Assembly: GCA_030403585.1 (NCBI GenBank)
Contig: JAUEPE010000035.1
Coordinates: forward strand, 1-64,000
Length of the DNA stretch: 64,000 nt
Direction of reading: 5' to 3'
Origin: Frankia sp. RB7
Lineage (GTDB): Bacteria > Pseudomonadota > Alphaproteobacteria > Rhizobiales > Xanthobacteraceae
Made by a program: the position numbers and the translations under genes. The notes under the pieces are model-generated. The model was not told the DNA's origin. It ran no database searches and was given only the letters and a program-made list of their open reading frames with translations. Shown in pieces: positions 40,111-48,642 of this stretch (the first letter of the stretch is position 1; each line of letters starts with the position of its first letter).

Positions 40111-40962
40111 TCAGGCCGCCTCGGCAATGACCTTGTTGCGGAGCGTTCCGATGCCGGAGATTTCGACCTCCACGGTGTCGCCAGGGCGCATCCACAAAGG
40201 CGGCGTGCGCTTGGCGCCAACGCCGCCCGGCGTGCCGGTGACGATGACGTCGCCGGGGACGAGTGGGCAGATCGTCGAGATGTAGGCGATGAGCTCGGGA
40301 ATGGCGGTGATCAGGAGATCGGTGGTGGTGTCCTGCACCACCGTGCCGTTCAGCCGCGTCTGCAGCGTGAGCCTCGACGGATCGGGGATCTCGTCCGCCG
40401 TCACCAGCCACGGGCCAAAGCTGCCGCTCTCCTCAAAGGTCTTGCCGGAAAGGAATTGGCTGGTGTGGCGCTGCCAGTCGCGGATGCTGCCTTCGTTGTA
40501 ACAGGCATAGCCGGCGATATGGTCGAACGCGTGGTATGCTGCGATGTGGCGGCCTTGCTTGCCGATAACGAGCGCGAGCTCGCCCTCGTAGTCGAAATCG
40601 TCGCTCACCCTTGGCTTCACGATGGGCTGGAGATGGCCGACCTGGCTGCAGGGGAAACGGACGAACAGAGCCGGTTTCTCGGTCACGGTGCGGCCGGTTT
40701 CGGCGACGTGGTCGCGATAATTCAAGCCGACGCAGATGATCTTGCCGGGATCGGGGATGACGGGCGCGAAGGTGATCTTGTCGAGCGCATGATCGGGCGC
40801 GCTGGACGCGACCAGCTTTGCCGCCTCGGCCACGCGACCGGCTTCGAGCAACTGCCGTAGCGTGGTGCAGGGCGCCATGCGCGTGCCGAGGTCGACCACA
40901 CCATTGTCCTTGACGGCCCCGAAGGAGGCGCGGCCGTTGGCGATGAAAGAGAGCAGCTTCAT
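40111..40962 (-). CDS. Fumarylacetoacetate hydrolase-family protein
   Basis: A 283-residue FAH-fold enzyme. Landmarks are ICVGLNYRDHVAETG, the metal-binding DFDYEGELALVIG and GDVIVTGTPGGVG. The family hydrolyses or decarboxylates keto-acid ring-cleavage products (or dehydrates them). Its place 24 bases after the aromatic hydroxylase gene suggests ring-cleavage product processing. Exact substrate unknown. Confidence 0.9.
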   Translation of the reverse strand: MKLLSFIANGRASFGAVKDNGVVDLGTRMAPCTTLRQLLEAGRVAEAAKLVASSAPDHALDKITFAPVIPDPGKIICVGLNYRDHVAETGRTVTEKPALFVRFPCSQVGHLQPIVKPRVSDDFDYEGELALVIGKQGRHIAAYHAFDHIAGYACYNEGSIRDWQRHTSQFLSGKTFEESGSFGPWLVTADEIPDPSRLTLQTRLNGTVVQDTTTDLLITAIPELIAYISTICPLVPGDVIVTGTPGGVGAKRTPPLWMRPGDTVEVEISGIGTLRNKVIAEAA

Positions 40963-40986
40963 GAGATATCCTCGGGAGGTGTTCGG

Positions 40987-42483
40987 TCAGGCCGCGGACG
41001 GCACGTGGGTGGGAGGCGTGATGGCGGCGATGAGCCGGTCGAGCTCGGCATCGTTGCGGGCGGTGCCGCGGATGTAGCGGTCGGGGCGAACGAGCGCGGC
41101 GGTGATGCCGTGCTCGCGCAGCCAGGGCCCGATGCCCTCGGCATCGTCGCTGGTCAGGACTTTGATCCCGGGCTGCGAGAGAGCGAGACGCGCCGCGCTC
41201 TCGACGAGGAGGACATGGCTGTAGCCGATCCGGTCGTCGCCGCGACGGCCGTCATTCAGCATGAACTGCGGCGCGAGATGTCCGGCGAGCGGCAGGTCGC
41301 CGAGCGCGAGTCCGGGGCCGAGCAGGGGCTTTTTCACCTCCAGCTTCACGGGCGCATTTTCACGCGCTTGGCCGGCGGCCAGGCCTGCTTCGATCGCCTT
41401 GGTGTTGATGACGCCGCCCAGGCGAATGGCGAGCTCGATGAACTCGCGCACATGCGGTTGGCGTTCGCTTTGATAGGTGTCGAGTATGTCTGGTGAGGCG
41501 CCATTGCGGATGACCGCGGCGAGCTTCCAGGCGAGGTTGGCGGCATCGCGGATGCCGGCACACATGCCCTGGCCAAGGAAGGGCGGGGTCTGGTGCGCGG
41601 AATCGCCTGCGAGCAGCAGCCGTTCGCTGCGCCATTGCTGCGCGATGACGGAATGAAGAGTGTAGACCGCGGCGCGCTCGAGCTCGGCATCCTCAGGCGT
41701 GATCCAGCGCGACAATAGCTCCCAGACCTTTGCCGGCTGCGCGACATCGTTCGAATCCTCGTCCGGGAGAACCGTGATCTCCCAGCGCCGCCGCGTGCCG
41801 GTGCCGCGCACATAGGTCGCCGGCCGCTGGGGATCGCAATGCTGGAGGCTATAGTCGCCGAGGTCGTCGCGCGCGCGCTTGAGCAGCACGTCGATCACCA
41901 GCCAGCGCTCATGGAAGCCCAGATCGTCCATGCCAGAACCGATGAAGCGCCGAACGAGAGAGCGCGCGCCGTCGCAGCCGATCACATAGCCGGCGCGGAC
42001 CTCGCTGAGGCTGCCGCTGGAAAGGTCTTCGTAGCGGACCCGCACGCCGGTCTCGTCCTGATCGAGCGCGAACACATCGCAGCGGCTGCGCAAGCTGACG
42101 TGCGGCCAGCGCGCAAGGCCGCCGATCAGCACGTCCTCGAGATCGGGCTGGTGGAAGCGATAGCTGAGGTTCCAGCCCATCGGCGTCAGCGTCTGCGGCC
42201 GCGACCAGTCCAGCAGCATTTTGCCGTCGGCGTCGAGGAAGAGCATGCCGGGGCTGAGGATGACATGCGGCAGGATGGCGTTGGCGAGGCCGATGGTCTG
42301 GAACACCCGCATGCATTCGTCGTCGAAATGCACCGCGCGCGGCAGATGATAGGCCCGCGCCTCGCGCTCCAGCACCAGCGTCCGCAAACCGCAGAGGCCG
42401 AGCAGATTGGCGAGCGTGGCGCCGACCGGGCCACGGCCGACGATCACGACGTCGAACTCTTCGGGAGCGGATTGATCCTGCAT
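40987..42483 (-). CDS. MhpA-like FAD-dependent aromatic hydroxylase
   Basis: A 498-residue flavoprotein monooxygenase of the MhpA/PheA group that hydroxylates aromatic substrates with NAD(P)H and oxygen. It shows the FAD dinucleotide motif VVIVGRGPVGATLANLLG, the DG motif GCDGARSLVR and the GD motif LLAGDSAHQTPPFLGQGMC. The C-terminal thioredoxin-like domain is present (RLALSQPGIKVLTSDDAEG). It is the first gene of the leftward operon facing the P450 operon. Confidence 0.9.
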   Translation of the reverse strand: MQDQSAPEEFDVVIVGRGPVGATLANLLGLCGLRTLVLEREARAYHLPRAVHFDDECMRVFQTIGLANAILPHVILSPGMLFLDADGKMLLDWSRPQTLTPMGWNLSYRFHQPDLEDVLIGGLARWPHVSLRSRCDVFALDQDETGVRVRYEDLSSGSLSEVRAGYVIGCDGARSLVRRFIGSGMDDLGFHERWLVIDVLLKRARDDLGDYSLQHCDPQRPATYVRGTGTRRRWEITVLPDEDSNDVAQPAKVWELLSRWITPEDAELERAAVYTLHSVIAQQWRSERLLLAGDSAHQTPPFLGQGMCAGIRDAANLAWKLAAVIRNGASPDILDTYQSERQPHVREFIELAIRLGGVINTKAIEAGLAAGQARENAPVKLEVKKPLLGPGLALGDLPLAGHLAPQFMLNDGRRGDDRIGYSHVLLVESAARLALSQPGIKVLTSDDAEGIGPWLREHGITAALVRPDRYIRGTARNDAELDRLIAAITPPTHVPSAA

Positions 42484-42535
42484 GGGGCTATCTCTTCCCC
42501 AAGCGGTGCCAGCGCTTCAACGGCGCCGGCCGAAG

Positions 42536-42552
42536 TGTCCGCCCAGCGGACG
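42536..42552. promoter_or_regulatory. Operator candidate 1: TGTCCG-N5-CGGACG
   Basis: TGTCCGCCCAGCGGACG lies in the divergent promoter region of the hydroxylase and P450 operons. It repeats, with one mismatch, the second site at 42571, and both have the same half-sites and spacing. It is a plausible regulator box, possibly IclR-type. Confidence 0.6.
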
Positions 42553-42570
42553 CGGCCGGCCGGGACGACC

Positions 42571-42587
42571 TGTCCGCCAGCCGGACA
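42571..42587. promoter_or_regulatory. Operator candidate 2: TGTCCG-N5-CGGACA
   Basis: TGTCCGCCAGCCGGACA is an inverted repeat with 6-bp arms and a 5-base spacer, extended to 7-bp arms by flanking C and G. Its centre is 35 bases from that of the first site. Confidence 0.62.
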
Positions 42588-42691
42588 GCTCGTTGATGGT
42601 ACTACGTGCGGGCGCGCGGCTTTGGCTAGTGAAGAGTCAATCAGAATAAAGGCAGGCCGACGAAGTAGGCCGCCAAGCGGAGGACATCGTG

Positions 42692-43840
42692 ATGCTGCGA
42701 TCTATCCTGGGCGTGTGTGTTGCAGTGCAATTTTTCGGGGCACCCGGCTTCGCGGCCGATATCAACGTCGGAATCATCCTGTCAGCGACCGGGCCCGCGG
42801 CAGCGATCGGCAATGCCGAACGGAACGGGACGGTCTTTGGTCCCACGGAGATTGCCGGCAAGAAAGTCAACTATCTGTTCCTCGATGAAGCCTCCGACAC
42901 CACCGCGGCGGTGGCCGCGCTTCGCAAGCTGTCCCTGGAAAGCAAGATCGACATCCTGGTGGGCCCGACCACCACGCCGGGATCGTTCGCTGCGATCGAT
43001 CCGGCGGTCGAATATAAGTTGCCGGTGATCACGCTGGCCCCCGTCAACGCGCTCGTCGCGCCGGTCGATGCGCGGCGCCGCTGGATATTCAAGACCACCA
43101 CCAACGACGATCACGAAGCAACACCGCTATTCGCGCATATGAAGAAGACCGGCGTCAAAAAGCTGGCGCTGATCGGATTTGGCGACTCCTATGGTGACGC
43201 CTGGAGCAAGGTCAGCGCTGACATGTGCGCGGAGGCCGGGATCAGTCTGGTCGCAAACGAGAAATATGCGCGGACCGACACCGCTGTCGTCGGGCAAATT
43301 CTCAAGATCATCGCTGCGGAGCCGGATGCCGTGTTGATCGCCGCCGCGGGCGCGCCGGCGGCCCTTCCGCTGCTGCAACTGCGCGAGAAGGGCTATACAG
43401 GGCAGATCTACGGCACCCTCGGCGCGACCTTCGGAGATTTCCGCAAGCTGACTGGGGCGGAAGGTGACGGCATCTTCGTGCCGCTCAGCCCTGCGGTCGG
43501 TGCGGCGTCTTTCCCGGACGACTATCCCGCGAAGAAGGCCGCCCTCGAATTCATCCAGCGTTATGAGGCCAAGTTCGGACCAAGCAGCCGCAATATCTTC
43601 GCGGGCTCCGCCTATGACGCGCTGATCTTGATCGAACGCGCGGTACCCTCCGCATTGAAGGCTGGGGAGCCGGGGACCGCCGATTTTCGCGAAGCGCTGC
43701 GGACTGCGATCGAGCAGCTCAAGGACGTAGCGGGCTCGCGCGGCGTCTACAATTACAGTCCCAACGATCATACTGGGCTGGACCAGAGCGCGCTGACGCT
43801 CGGCAAGCTCGAGAAGGGCGAATGGGTCGCCGTGCGCTGA
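42692..43840 (+). CDS. ABC solute-binding protein, Leu/Ile/Val type
   Basis: A 382-residue periplasmic binding protein. The signal peptide is LGVCVAVQFFGAPGFAA, followed by INVGIILSATGPAAAIGNAE and DEASDTTAAVAALRKL, typical of type I binding proteins in aromatic-compound clusters. It is 31 bases before the P450 gene and in the same operon. GCGGAGGACATC lies upstream. Permease components are not nearby. Confidence 0.9.
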   Translation: MLRSILGVCVAVQFFGAPGFAADINVGIILSATGPAAAIGNAERNGTVFGPTEIAGKKVNYLFLDEASDTTAAVAALRKLSLESKIDILVGPTTTPGSFAAIDPAVEYKLPVITLAPVNALVAPVDARRRWIFKTTTNDDHEATPLFAHMKKTGVKKLALIGFGDSYGDAWSKVSADMCAEAGISLVANEKYARTDTAVVGQILKIIAAEPDAVLIAAAGAPAALPLLQLREKGYTGQIYGTLGATFGDFRKLTGAEGDGIFVPLSPAVGAASFPDDYPAKKAALEFIQRYEAKFGPSSRNIFAGSAYDALILIERAVPSALKAGEPGTADFREALRTAIEQLKDVAGSRGVYNYSPNDHTGLDQSALTLGKLEKGEWVAVR

Positions 43841-43871
43841 ACTGACGATTGAGCGGAGGGACGGAGCGAGA

Positions 43872-45053
43872 ATGATGTCGGCTGCAATGGATTGCCCCGT
43901 CTACGACGTCGATCTCTACGACGATGACGTCCTTCGCGATCCCTATCCGCATTATCGCGCATTGCGTGAGCTCGGTCCCGTCGTCTGGTTGCCGCGAAAC
44001 GCACTCTATGCGCTTGGCCGGTTCGAGGACGTTCGCGCCGCCTTGCGCAATCCCGACTTGTTTTCCTCGGCGCAAGGCGTTGCCGCCAACGACCGCGTCA
44101 ACGAGATGTCGCGTGGTACGACGCTCGCGAGTGATGCGCCGTTGCACGACCGGCTGCGTGGTATCATCGCGGCGCCGTTGCTGCCGCGGGCGCTGGAGCA
44201 AATAGGCCCGGAGATCCGAGCCGAGGCGCGGCGGCTCGTCGGCGACCTCGTGACCCGCGGGCAGTTCGATGCGGTCGCCGATCTGGCTCAGCATCTGCCA
44301 TTGACCATCGTGTCAAAGCTTGTCGGCCTGGAAGACTATGGTCGTGGCAGCATGCTGCGGTGGGCATCGGCCACGTTCAACGTGCTCGGTACGATGAACG
44401 AGCGCGGCTGCTCAGCGATGGCCGATGTGCTGGAGATGCGCGGCTACCTGGGCGGCACCGCAATCCGCGAACGCTTGCTGCCGGGAAGCTGGGGCCAGCG
44501 CATATTCGAGGCTGCGGACCGCGGCGAGGTCGAGCCGGAGCGCTGTCCGGTCCTGATGCGCGACTATATCGGGCCGAGCCTCGACACGACGATCTTTGCC
44601 ACCGCGAACCTGATCCTGCTGTTTGGTCAATACCCCGAGCAATGGGACCTGCTGCGGAAGGAGCCGACGCTGATTCACAACGCGATCAACGAGGCGCTGC
44701 GGCTGGAATCGCCGATCCGGGGTTTTACGCGCCATCTCACCAACGATGCGACGATCGGTGGCGTCAGCGTGCCAAGGGGAAGCCGGGTGCTGCTGCTCTA
44801 TGCATCGGCCAATCGCGATGAACGGAAATGGCAGGACCCGGAATGCTTCGACGTGCGGCGCCGCGCCAGTGATCATCTCGGCTTTGGCAACGGCACACAT
44901 ATGTGCGCAGGCCTCCATCTGGCGCGACTGGAAATGACCGCACTGCTGGAGGTCCTGCTGGAGAAGGTGACGCGGTTCGAGATTGGCGAACCCGTGCTTG
45001 CGCTCAACAATGTCCTGCGCGGCCTTGCGTCCCTGCCGGTCCGGGTCAGTTAG
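43872..45053 (+). CDS. Cytochrome P450
   Basis: A 393-residue soluble class I P450, probably needing ferredoxin partners encoded elsewhere. The haem-thiolate Cys345 lies in LGFGNGTHMCAG. The I helix reads DYIGPSLDTTIFA with the Asp-Thr pair, and the ExxR motif is EALR. The start codons ATG 43872 and 43875 are equivalent. Together with the binding protein and the adjacent dioxygenase it suggests oxidation of an aromatic or terpenoid substrate. The stop overlaps that of the convergent regulator gene. Confidence 0.93.
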   Translation: MMSAAMDCPVYDVDLYDDDVLRDPYPHYRALRELGPVVWLPRNALYALGRFEDVRAALRNPDLFSSAQGVAANDRVNEMSRGTTLASDAPLHDRLRGIIAAPLLPRALEQIGPEIRAEARRLVGDLVTRGQFDAVADLAQHLPLTIVSKLVGLEDYGRGSMLRWASATFNVLGTMNERGCSAMADVLEMRGYLGGTAIRERLLPGSWGQRIFEAADRGEVEPERCPVLMRDYIGPSLDTTIFATANLILLFGQYPEQWDLLRKEPTLIHNAINEALRLESPIRGFTRHLTNDATIGGVSVPRGSRVLLLYASANRDERKWQDPECFDVRRRASDHLGFGNGTHMCAGLHLARLEMTALLEVLLEKVTRFEIGEPVLALNNVLRGLASLPVRVS

Positions 45054-45841
45054 GAACTGACCGGAATAGACGCTGCCGTCTCCTGGAGCTGGCCTGCGAA
45101 CTGCGTCACCGCGTCCCCGATCCCCAGCGCCGAGCGAATCCAGATGATCGAGATGCATCCGAACACGGCGTCGTTGCGGACAATGGGGACGGCGATCGAC
45201 GCGGTCTTGGGATTGTATTCGCCTTCGCTGCGGATCGCGTAGCCGCGTGCTTGCGTCTCGGCGATCATCCGGTCGAGGCGGCCCTGGTCGAGGAAGGGGC
45301 GGTCGTCGGCCTCGTCGATGCGGCGGAGATGGCTGACGATGAGGTCGCGCTCGCGTGCTGGGCAGGCGGCGAGATAGGCGCGGCCCGCGGAGGTTCGCAG
45401 CATCGGCAGGCGTTTTCCGATCATGCCGCGATCAATCGAGAGCGGGCTGCGCGAATGGGTGGTCTCCTGCACCACCATCGCGGCATTCTCGTAGGTCGAG
45501 AGATCGACCGGCCAGACCAGGATCTTGCTGAGCTCGGCGAGGAATGGCGCGGCAGCCTGGCAGATCACCACGCCGGGGTCGTAGCCATCGCCGAGACTGA
45601 GAGCGAGCCGGGTGACGCGAAAGCGGTCGTCGCTGGCGCTGCGGGCGACATAGCCGAGTTCCTCCGGCGTTTCGAGCAGACGGTAGACGGTCGGGCGGGG
45701 CAGGTCGAGTGCGCGGGCAACGTCGCCGGCACGGATGCCGCCGGAGCGGTTGACCTCCTGAAGCACGTCCAGCCCGCGCTTGAAGGCGCGGACGCCCTCC
45801 GACTGCCGCGGCTGGCCGTTCGGCGTCCGCTCCTTGGACAC
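45050..45841 (-). CDS. IclR-family regulator
   Basis: A 263-residue regulator: an N-terminal winged helix (VLQEVNRSGGIRAGDVARAL, RPTVYRLLETPEELGY) and a C-terminal GAF-like effector domain (RTSAGRAYLAACPARERD, GYAIRSEGEYNPKTASIAVP). IclR members often control aromatic degradation in response to a pathway metabolite. It is convergent with the P450 gene and divergent from the extradiol gene, with an inverted repeat in the divergent gap. GGGAGG precedes its ATG. Confidence 0.93.
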   Translation of the reverse strand: MSKERTPNGQPRQSEGVRAFKRGLDVLQEVNRSGGIRAGDVARALDLPRPTVYRLLETPEELGYVARSASDDRFRVTRLALSLGDGYDPGVVICQAAAPFLAELSKILVWPVDLSTYENAAMVVQETTHSRSPLSIDRGMIGKRLPMLRTSAGRAYLAACPARERDLIVSHLRRIDEADDRPFLDQGRLDRMIAETQARGYAIRSEGEYNPKTASIAVPIVRNDAVFGCISIIWIRSALGIGDAVTQFAGQLQETAASIPVSS

Positions 45842-45943
45842 TTCGCATTTCCTCCCTTGTGCGACTTCGCTCCGCGACTATCGTTACTGCAAACGCGATG
45901 CGATTGCGGCGTTACCGTAGGATCGAGCGCGGCCGGTATCAAG

Positions 45944-45962
45944 TTCGCCGCAGTGCGGCGAA
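45944..45962. promoter_or_regulatory. Near-perfect 19-bp palindrome (regulator site)
   Basis: TTCGCCGCAGTGCGGCGAA, an inverted repeat of 8-bp arms around 3 bases, lies 24 bases before the extradiol dioxygenase start, in the divergent gap shared with the IclR gene. It is a good candidate site for that regulator. Confidence 0.6.
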
Positions 45963-45986
45963 GGCGATGATCTTGGGAGAACGTCA

Positions 45987-46970
45987 ATGGAAATCACCGC
46001 GCTCGGCTATATCGGGATCAACTCGTCGCAGCTCGACCAGTGGGGCCAGATGGCGACCGGCCTGCTCGGCATGCAGCAGGTCGATCGCGGCGGCAAGATG
46101 CGCGCTTTCCGCATGGACGATCGCAAGCAGCGCCTGATCGTCGACGGCAGCAGCGACGCCGGCCTTGCGGTGATGGGCTGGGAAGTTCCCTCGACCGCGG
46201 AGCTGGACCAGTTGGCCGGACGGCTGGAGAGCCACGGCGTCAAGGTGGCGCGCGGCTCGCGCGCGCTGGCGGACGAGCGGCATGTGGCGGAGCTGATCAT
46301 TTTCGCCGATCCTGCCGGCAATCGGTTGGAGGCGTTCTGCAAGCCGGAGCTTGCGAGCGAGCCGTTCAGGCCGGGCCGGCCGATCTCTGGTTTTCGCACC
46401 GGCGCGCTCGGCATGGGTCACGCCGTGATGAACGTCGAGGATGTCGAGCCGCTGCTGCCGTTCTACCGCGACGTGCTCGGCTTCCACGTCTCCGATTACG
46501 GGCTCAAGCCCTATGGGCTCTATTTCTTCCATGTCAACGGCCGTCACCACTCCTTTGCCATGGTCGGCTCGGGACGCAAAGCGCTGCATCATTTCATGGT
46601 CGAGCTCGGCAGTCTCGACGATGTCGGGCAGGGCTATGACCTCGCGCAGCTCGAAGACGGTCGCGTGGTCTATACGCTGGGCCGGCACACCAACGACCAC
46701 ATGACCTCGTTCTATGTGAACACGCCGTCCGGCTTCTTCATCGAATATGGCTGGGGCGGGCGCATCATCGATCCCCAGACCTGGCAGCCGCACGAAACCT
46801 TTGACGGCCCGTCGCTGTGGGGCCATGAGCGGCTCAACATGCCGGAGGACCAGCGCAAGCGCATGCGCGACATGCGGATGGATGCGGCCGCGCGCGGGGT
46901 GCGCGTTGCTGATCCGCGCGTGCCGCCGCTGAATTGCGCTTGGCTGGATTCGGTCGTCGCACGCGAATGA
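45987..46970 (+). CDS. Type I extradiol dioxygenase, two-domain (VOC)
   Basis: A 327-residue ring-cleavage dioxygenase of the BphC family that opens catechols meta to the hydroxyls using Fe(II). The C-terminal domain carries the metal ligands His145 (GMGHAVMN), His201 or His202 (HHFMVELG) and Glu253 (GFFIEYGWG). The catalytic His region is NGRHHSFAM and HTNDHMTSFYV. The N-terminal domain is the usual degenerate module. The length matches the family. It begins the operon that includes the MBL hydrolase. Confidence 0.92.
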   Translation: MEITALGYIGINSSQLDQWGQMATGLLGMQQVDRGGKMRAFRMDDRKQRLIVDGSSDAGLAVMGWEVPSTAELDQLAGRLESHGVKVARGSRALADERHVAELIIFADPAGNRLEAFCKPELASEPFRPGRPISGFRTGALGMGHAVMNVEDVEPLLPFYRDVLGFHVSDYGLKPYGLYFFHVNGRHHSFAMVGSGRKALHHFMVELGSLDDVGQGYDLAQLEDGRVVYTLGRHTNDHMTSFYVNTPSGFFIEYGWGGRIIDPQTWQPHETFDGPSLWGHERLNMPEDQRKRMRDMRMDAAARGVRVADPRVPPLNCAWLDSVVARE

Positions 46971-47013
46971 TCCGCCGCCACGCCGAAACAATCTGACACC
47001 AGGGAAGAGAGAA

Positions 47014-47976
47014 ATGTTCAGGAGCCTTTTGCGGGCAGGCCTCGTGCTGCTCGCGTTCAGCACGGCGGCCTCGGCCGAACCGATCAAGGTGACGCTGCTC
47101 GGCACCGGCGTGCCGACGCCGCGGCCGTCCAGCTTCAGCGCGTCGACGCTGGTGGAGGCGGGGAGCGAGAAGCTGCTATTCGATCTCGGCCGCGGCTCGA
47201 CCATGCAGCTCTACAAGCTGAAGATCCCGCTCGGCGCGATCACGGCGAATTTCATCACGCATCTGCATTCCGACCACATCGTCGGGCTCCCCGACATGTG
47301 GCTGACCGGATGGCTCGCCACACCATGGGCCTCGCGCAAGGGGCCGATGAAGCTGTTTGGCCCGAAGGGCACCGTGGCGATGACGGAGAACCTGACCAAG
47401 GCATTTTCTGAGGACATCCGCATTCGCATCGACGACGAGCATCTCGATCCCAAGGCAGTCGAGTTCGCCGCAATGGATATCGGGCCGGGACTTGTCTATG
47501 ACAACAATGGCGTCAAGGTCACCGCGATCGAGGTCAATCACGGCGAGAAGATCAAGCCATCGTTCGGTTACGTCGTCGAATATGACGGCCACAAGATCGT
47601 GCTCTCAGGCGACACCAAATACGACGAGCGCATCGCCAAAGCGGCGGAAGGCGCCGATCTCCTGATTCACGAGGTCGCGGTGATCGAGCCGGAGCTCCTG
47701 GTCAGGAACCCCGTCTATAAGGACATTCAGGCCCACCACACCTCGCCCGAGGACGCCGGTCGCATCTTTGCGTCTGCCAAGCCGAAGCTCGCGGTCTACT
47801 CTCACATCGTGTTCGGCACGGTGAAGCTTGGGCCCGATATTCCCGAGGAGCCGCTGATCCTGCGGACGCGCACGGCTTACAACGGGCCGTTGCTGGTTGG
47901 ACGCGACATGATGTCGTTTCGGATCGCCGACACGGTCGAGGCGTTTGCGCCCGATGGCGCGAAGCTGGCACCGTAG
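47014..47976 (+). CDS. Exported metallo-beta-lactamase-fold hydrolase
   Basis: A 320-residue periplasmic MBL hydrolase. The signal peptide ends at about residue 21 (VLLAFSTAASA). The zinc motif is THLHSDHIVGLPD (His83, His85, Asp87, His88), with Asp and His further on in VLSGDTKYDER and KLAVYSHIVFG. It starts 43 bases after the dioxygenase and probably shares its transcript. By family, it could hydrolyse a lactone or ester; the substrate is unknown. Confidence 0.9.
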   Translation: MFRSLLRAGLVLLAFSTAASAEPIKVTLLGTGVPTPRPSSFSASTLVEAGSEKLLFDLGRGSTMQLYKLKIPLGAITANFITHLHSDHIVGLPDMWLTGWLATPWASRKGPMKLFGPKGTVAMTENLTKAFSEDIRIRIDDEHLDPKAVEFAAMDIGPGLVYDNNGVKVTAIEVNHGEKIKPSFGYVVEYDGHKIVLSGDTKYDERIAKAAEGADLLIHEVAVIEPELLVRNPVYKDIQAHHTSPEDAGRIFASAKPKLAVYSHIVFGTVKLGPDIPEEPLILRTRTAYNGPLLVGRDMMSFRIADTVEAFAPDGAKLAP

Positions 47977-47988
47977 GGCGCGCGACGG

Positions 47989-48642
47989 TCAGGCGTCGCC
48001 GAGATCGAGCTGCGTCAAGATTCCCTGGCGTAGCGCCAGCCGGACCAGCTCGATGTCGGAGCCGACGCCGAGCTTGTCCTTGATCAGCGAATGCAGATTC
48101 GCCACCGTCTTCGGGCTGACATGCAGCGTCTCGGCGATCTCGTCCGTCGTGTTTTCGGCGAGCAGTAACCGCAGCACTTCGAATTCGCGCGGCGTGAGCA
48201 CGTCGGCGGCCGAGCTCTCGCCGCTGATCCGGCTCAGCGCGAGCTCGTGGTCGATGTCGGGACTAATCGCGATCTTGCCGGCGAGCACGTCCATCACCGC
48301 GCGTACCAGCGTCTCCGGCGGGCTGGTCTTGGTGACGTAACCCCTCGCGCCGGCGCGGATGGCCTGCACGGCGAAGCCGACATTCTCGTGCATGGTGAAG
48401 ACGAGGATCTTTGCGGCCTTGTCCCATTGCCGGATGCGCCTGACAGCCTCGACGCCGCCAATGCCGGGCATGCTGAGATCCATGATGACGAGGTCGGGCG
48501 TCTCGGATTTGAACAGGCGATAGGCCTCGGCACCGTCGCCGGCTTCGGCGATGACGCGCAGGCCCGGCTGCTTCTCGAGCACGGAGCGATAGCCCTCGCG
48601 GACGACGGAATGGTCGTCGATCAGCAATATGGTCGCGGTCAT
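47989..48642 (-). CDS. NarL-family response regulator
   Basis: A 217-residue response regulator. The receiver domain begins TILLIDDHSVVREGYRSVL with Asp54 in LVIMDLSMPG; the HTH reads LTPREFEVLRLLLAENTTDE and SPKTVANLHSLIKDKL. Its ATG overlaps the last bases of the kinase gene (48639-48642), so the two form a translationally coupled two-component system with the HisKA_3 kinase. The target genes are unknown; the neighbouring MBL and DUF2380-like genes are candidates. Confidence 0.94.
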   Translation of the reverse strand: MTATILLIDDHSVVREGYRSVLEKQPGLRVIAEAGDGAEAYRLFKSETPDLVIMDLSMPGIGGVEAVRRIRQWDKAAKILVFTMHENVGFAVQAIRAGARGYVTKTSPPETLVRAVMDVLAGKIAISPDIDHELALSRISGESSAADVLTPREFEVLRLLLAENTTDEIAETLHVSPKTVANLHSLIKDKLGVGSDIELVRLALRQGILTQLDLGDA

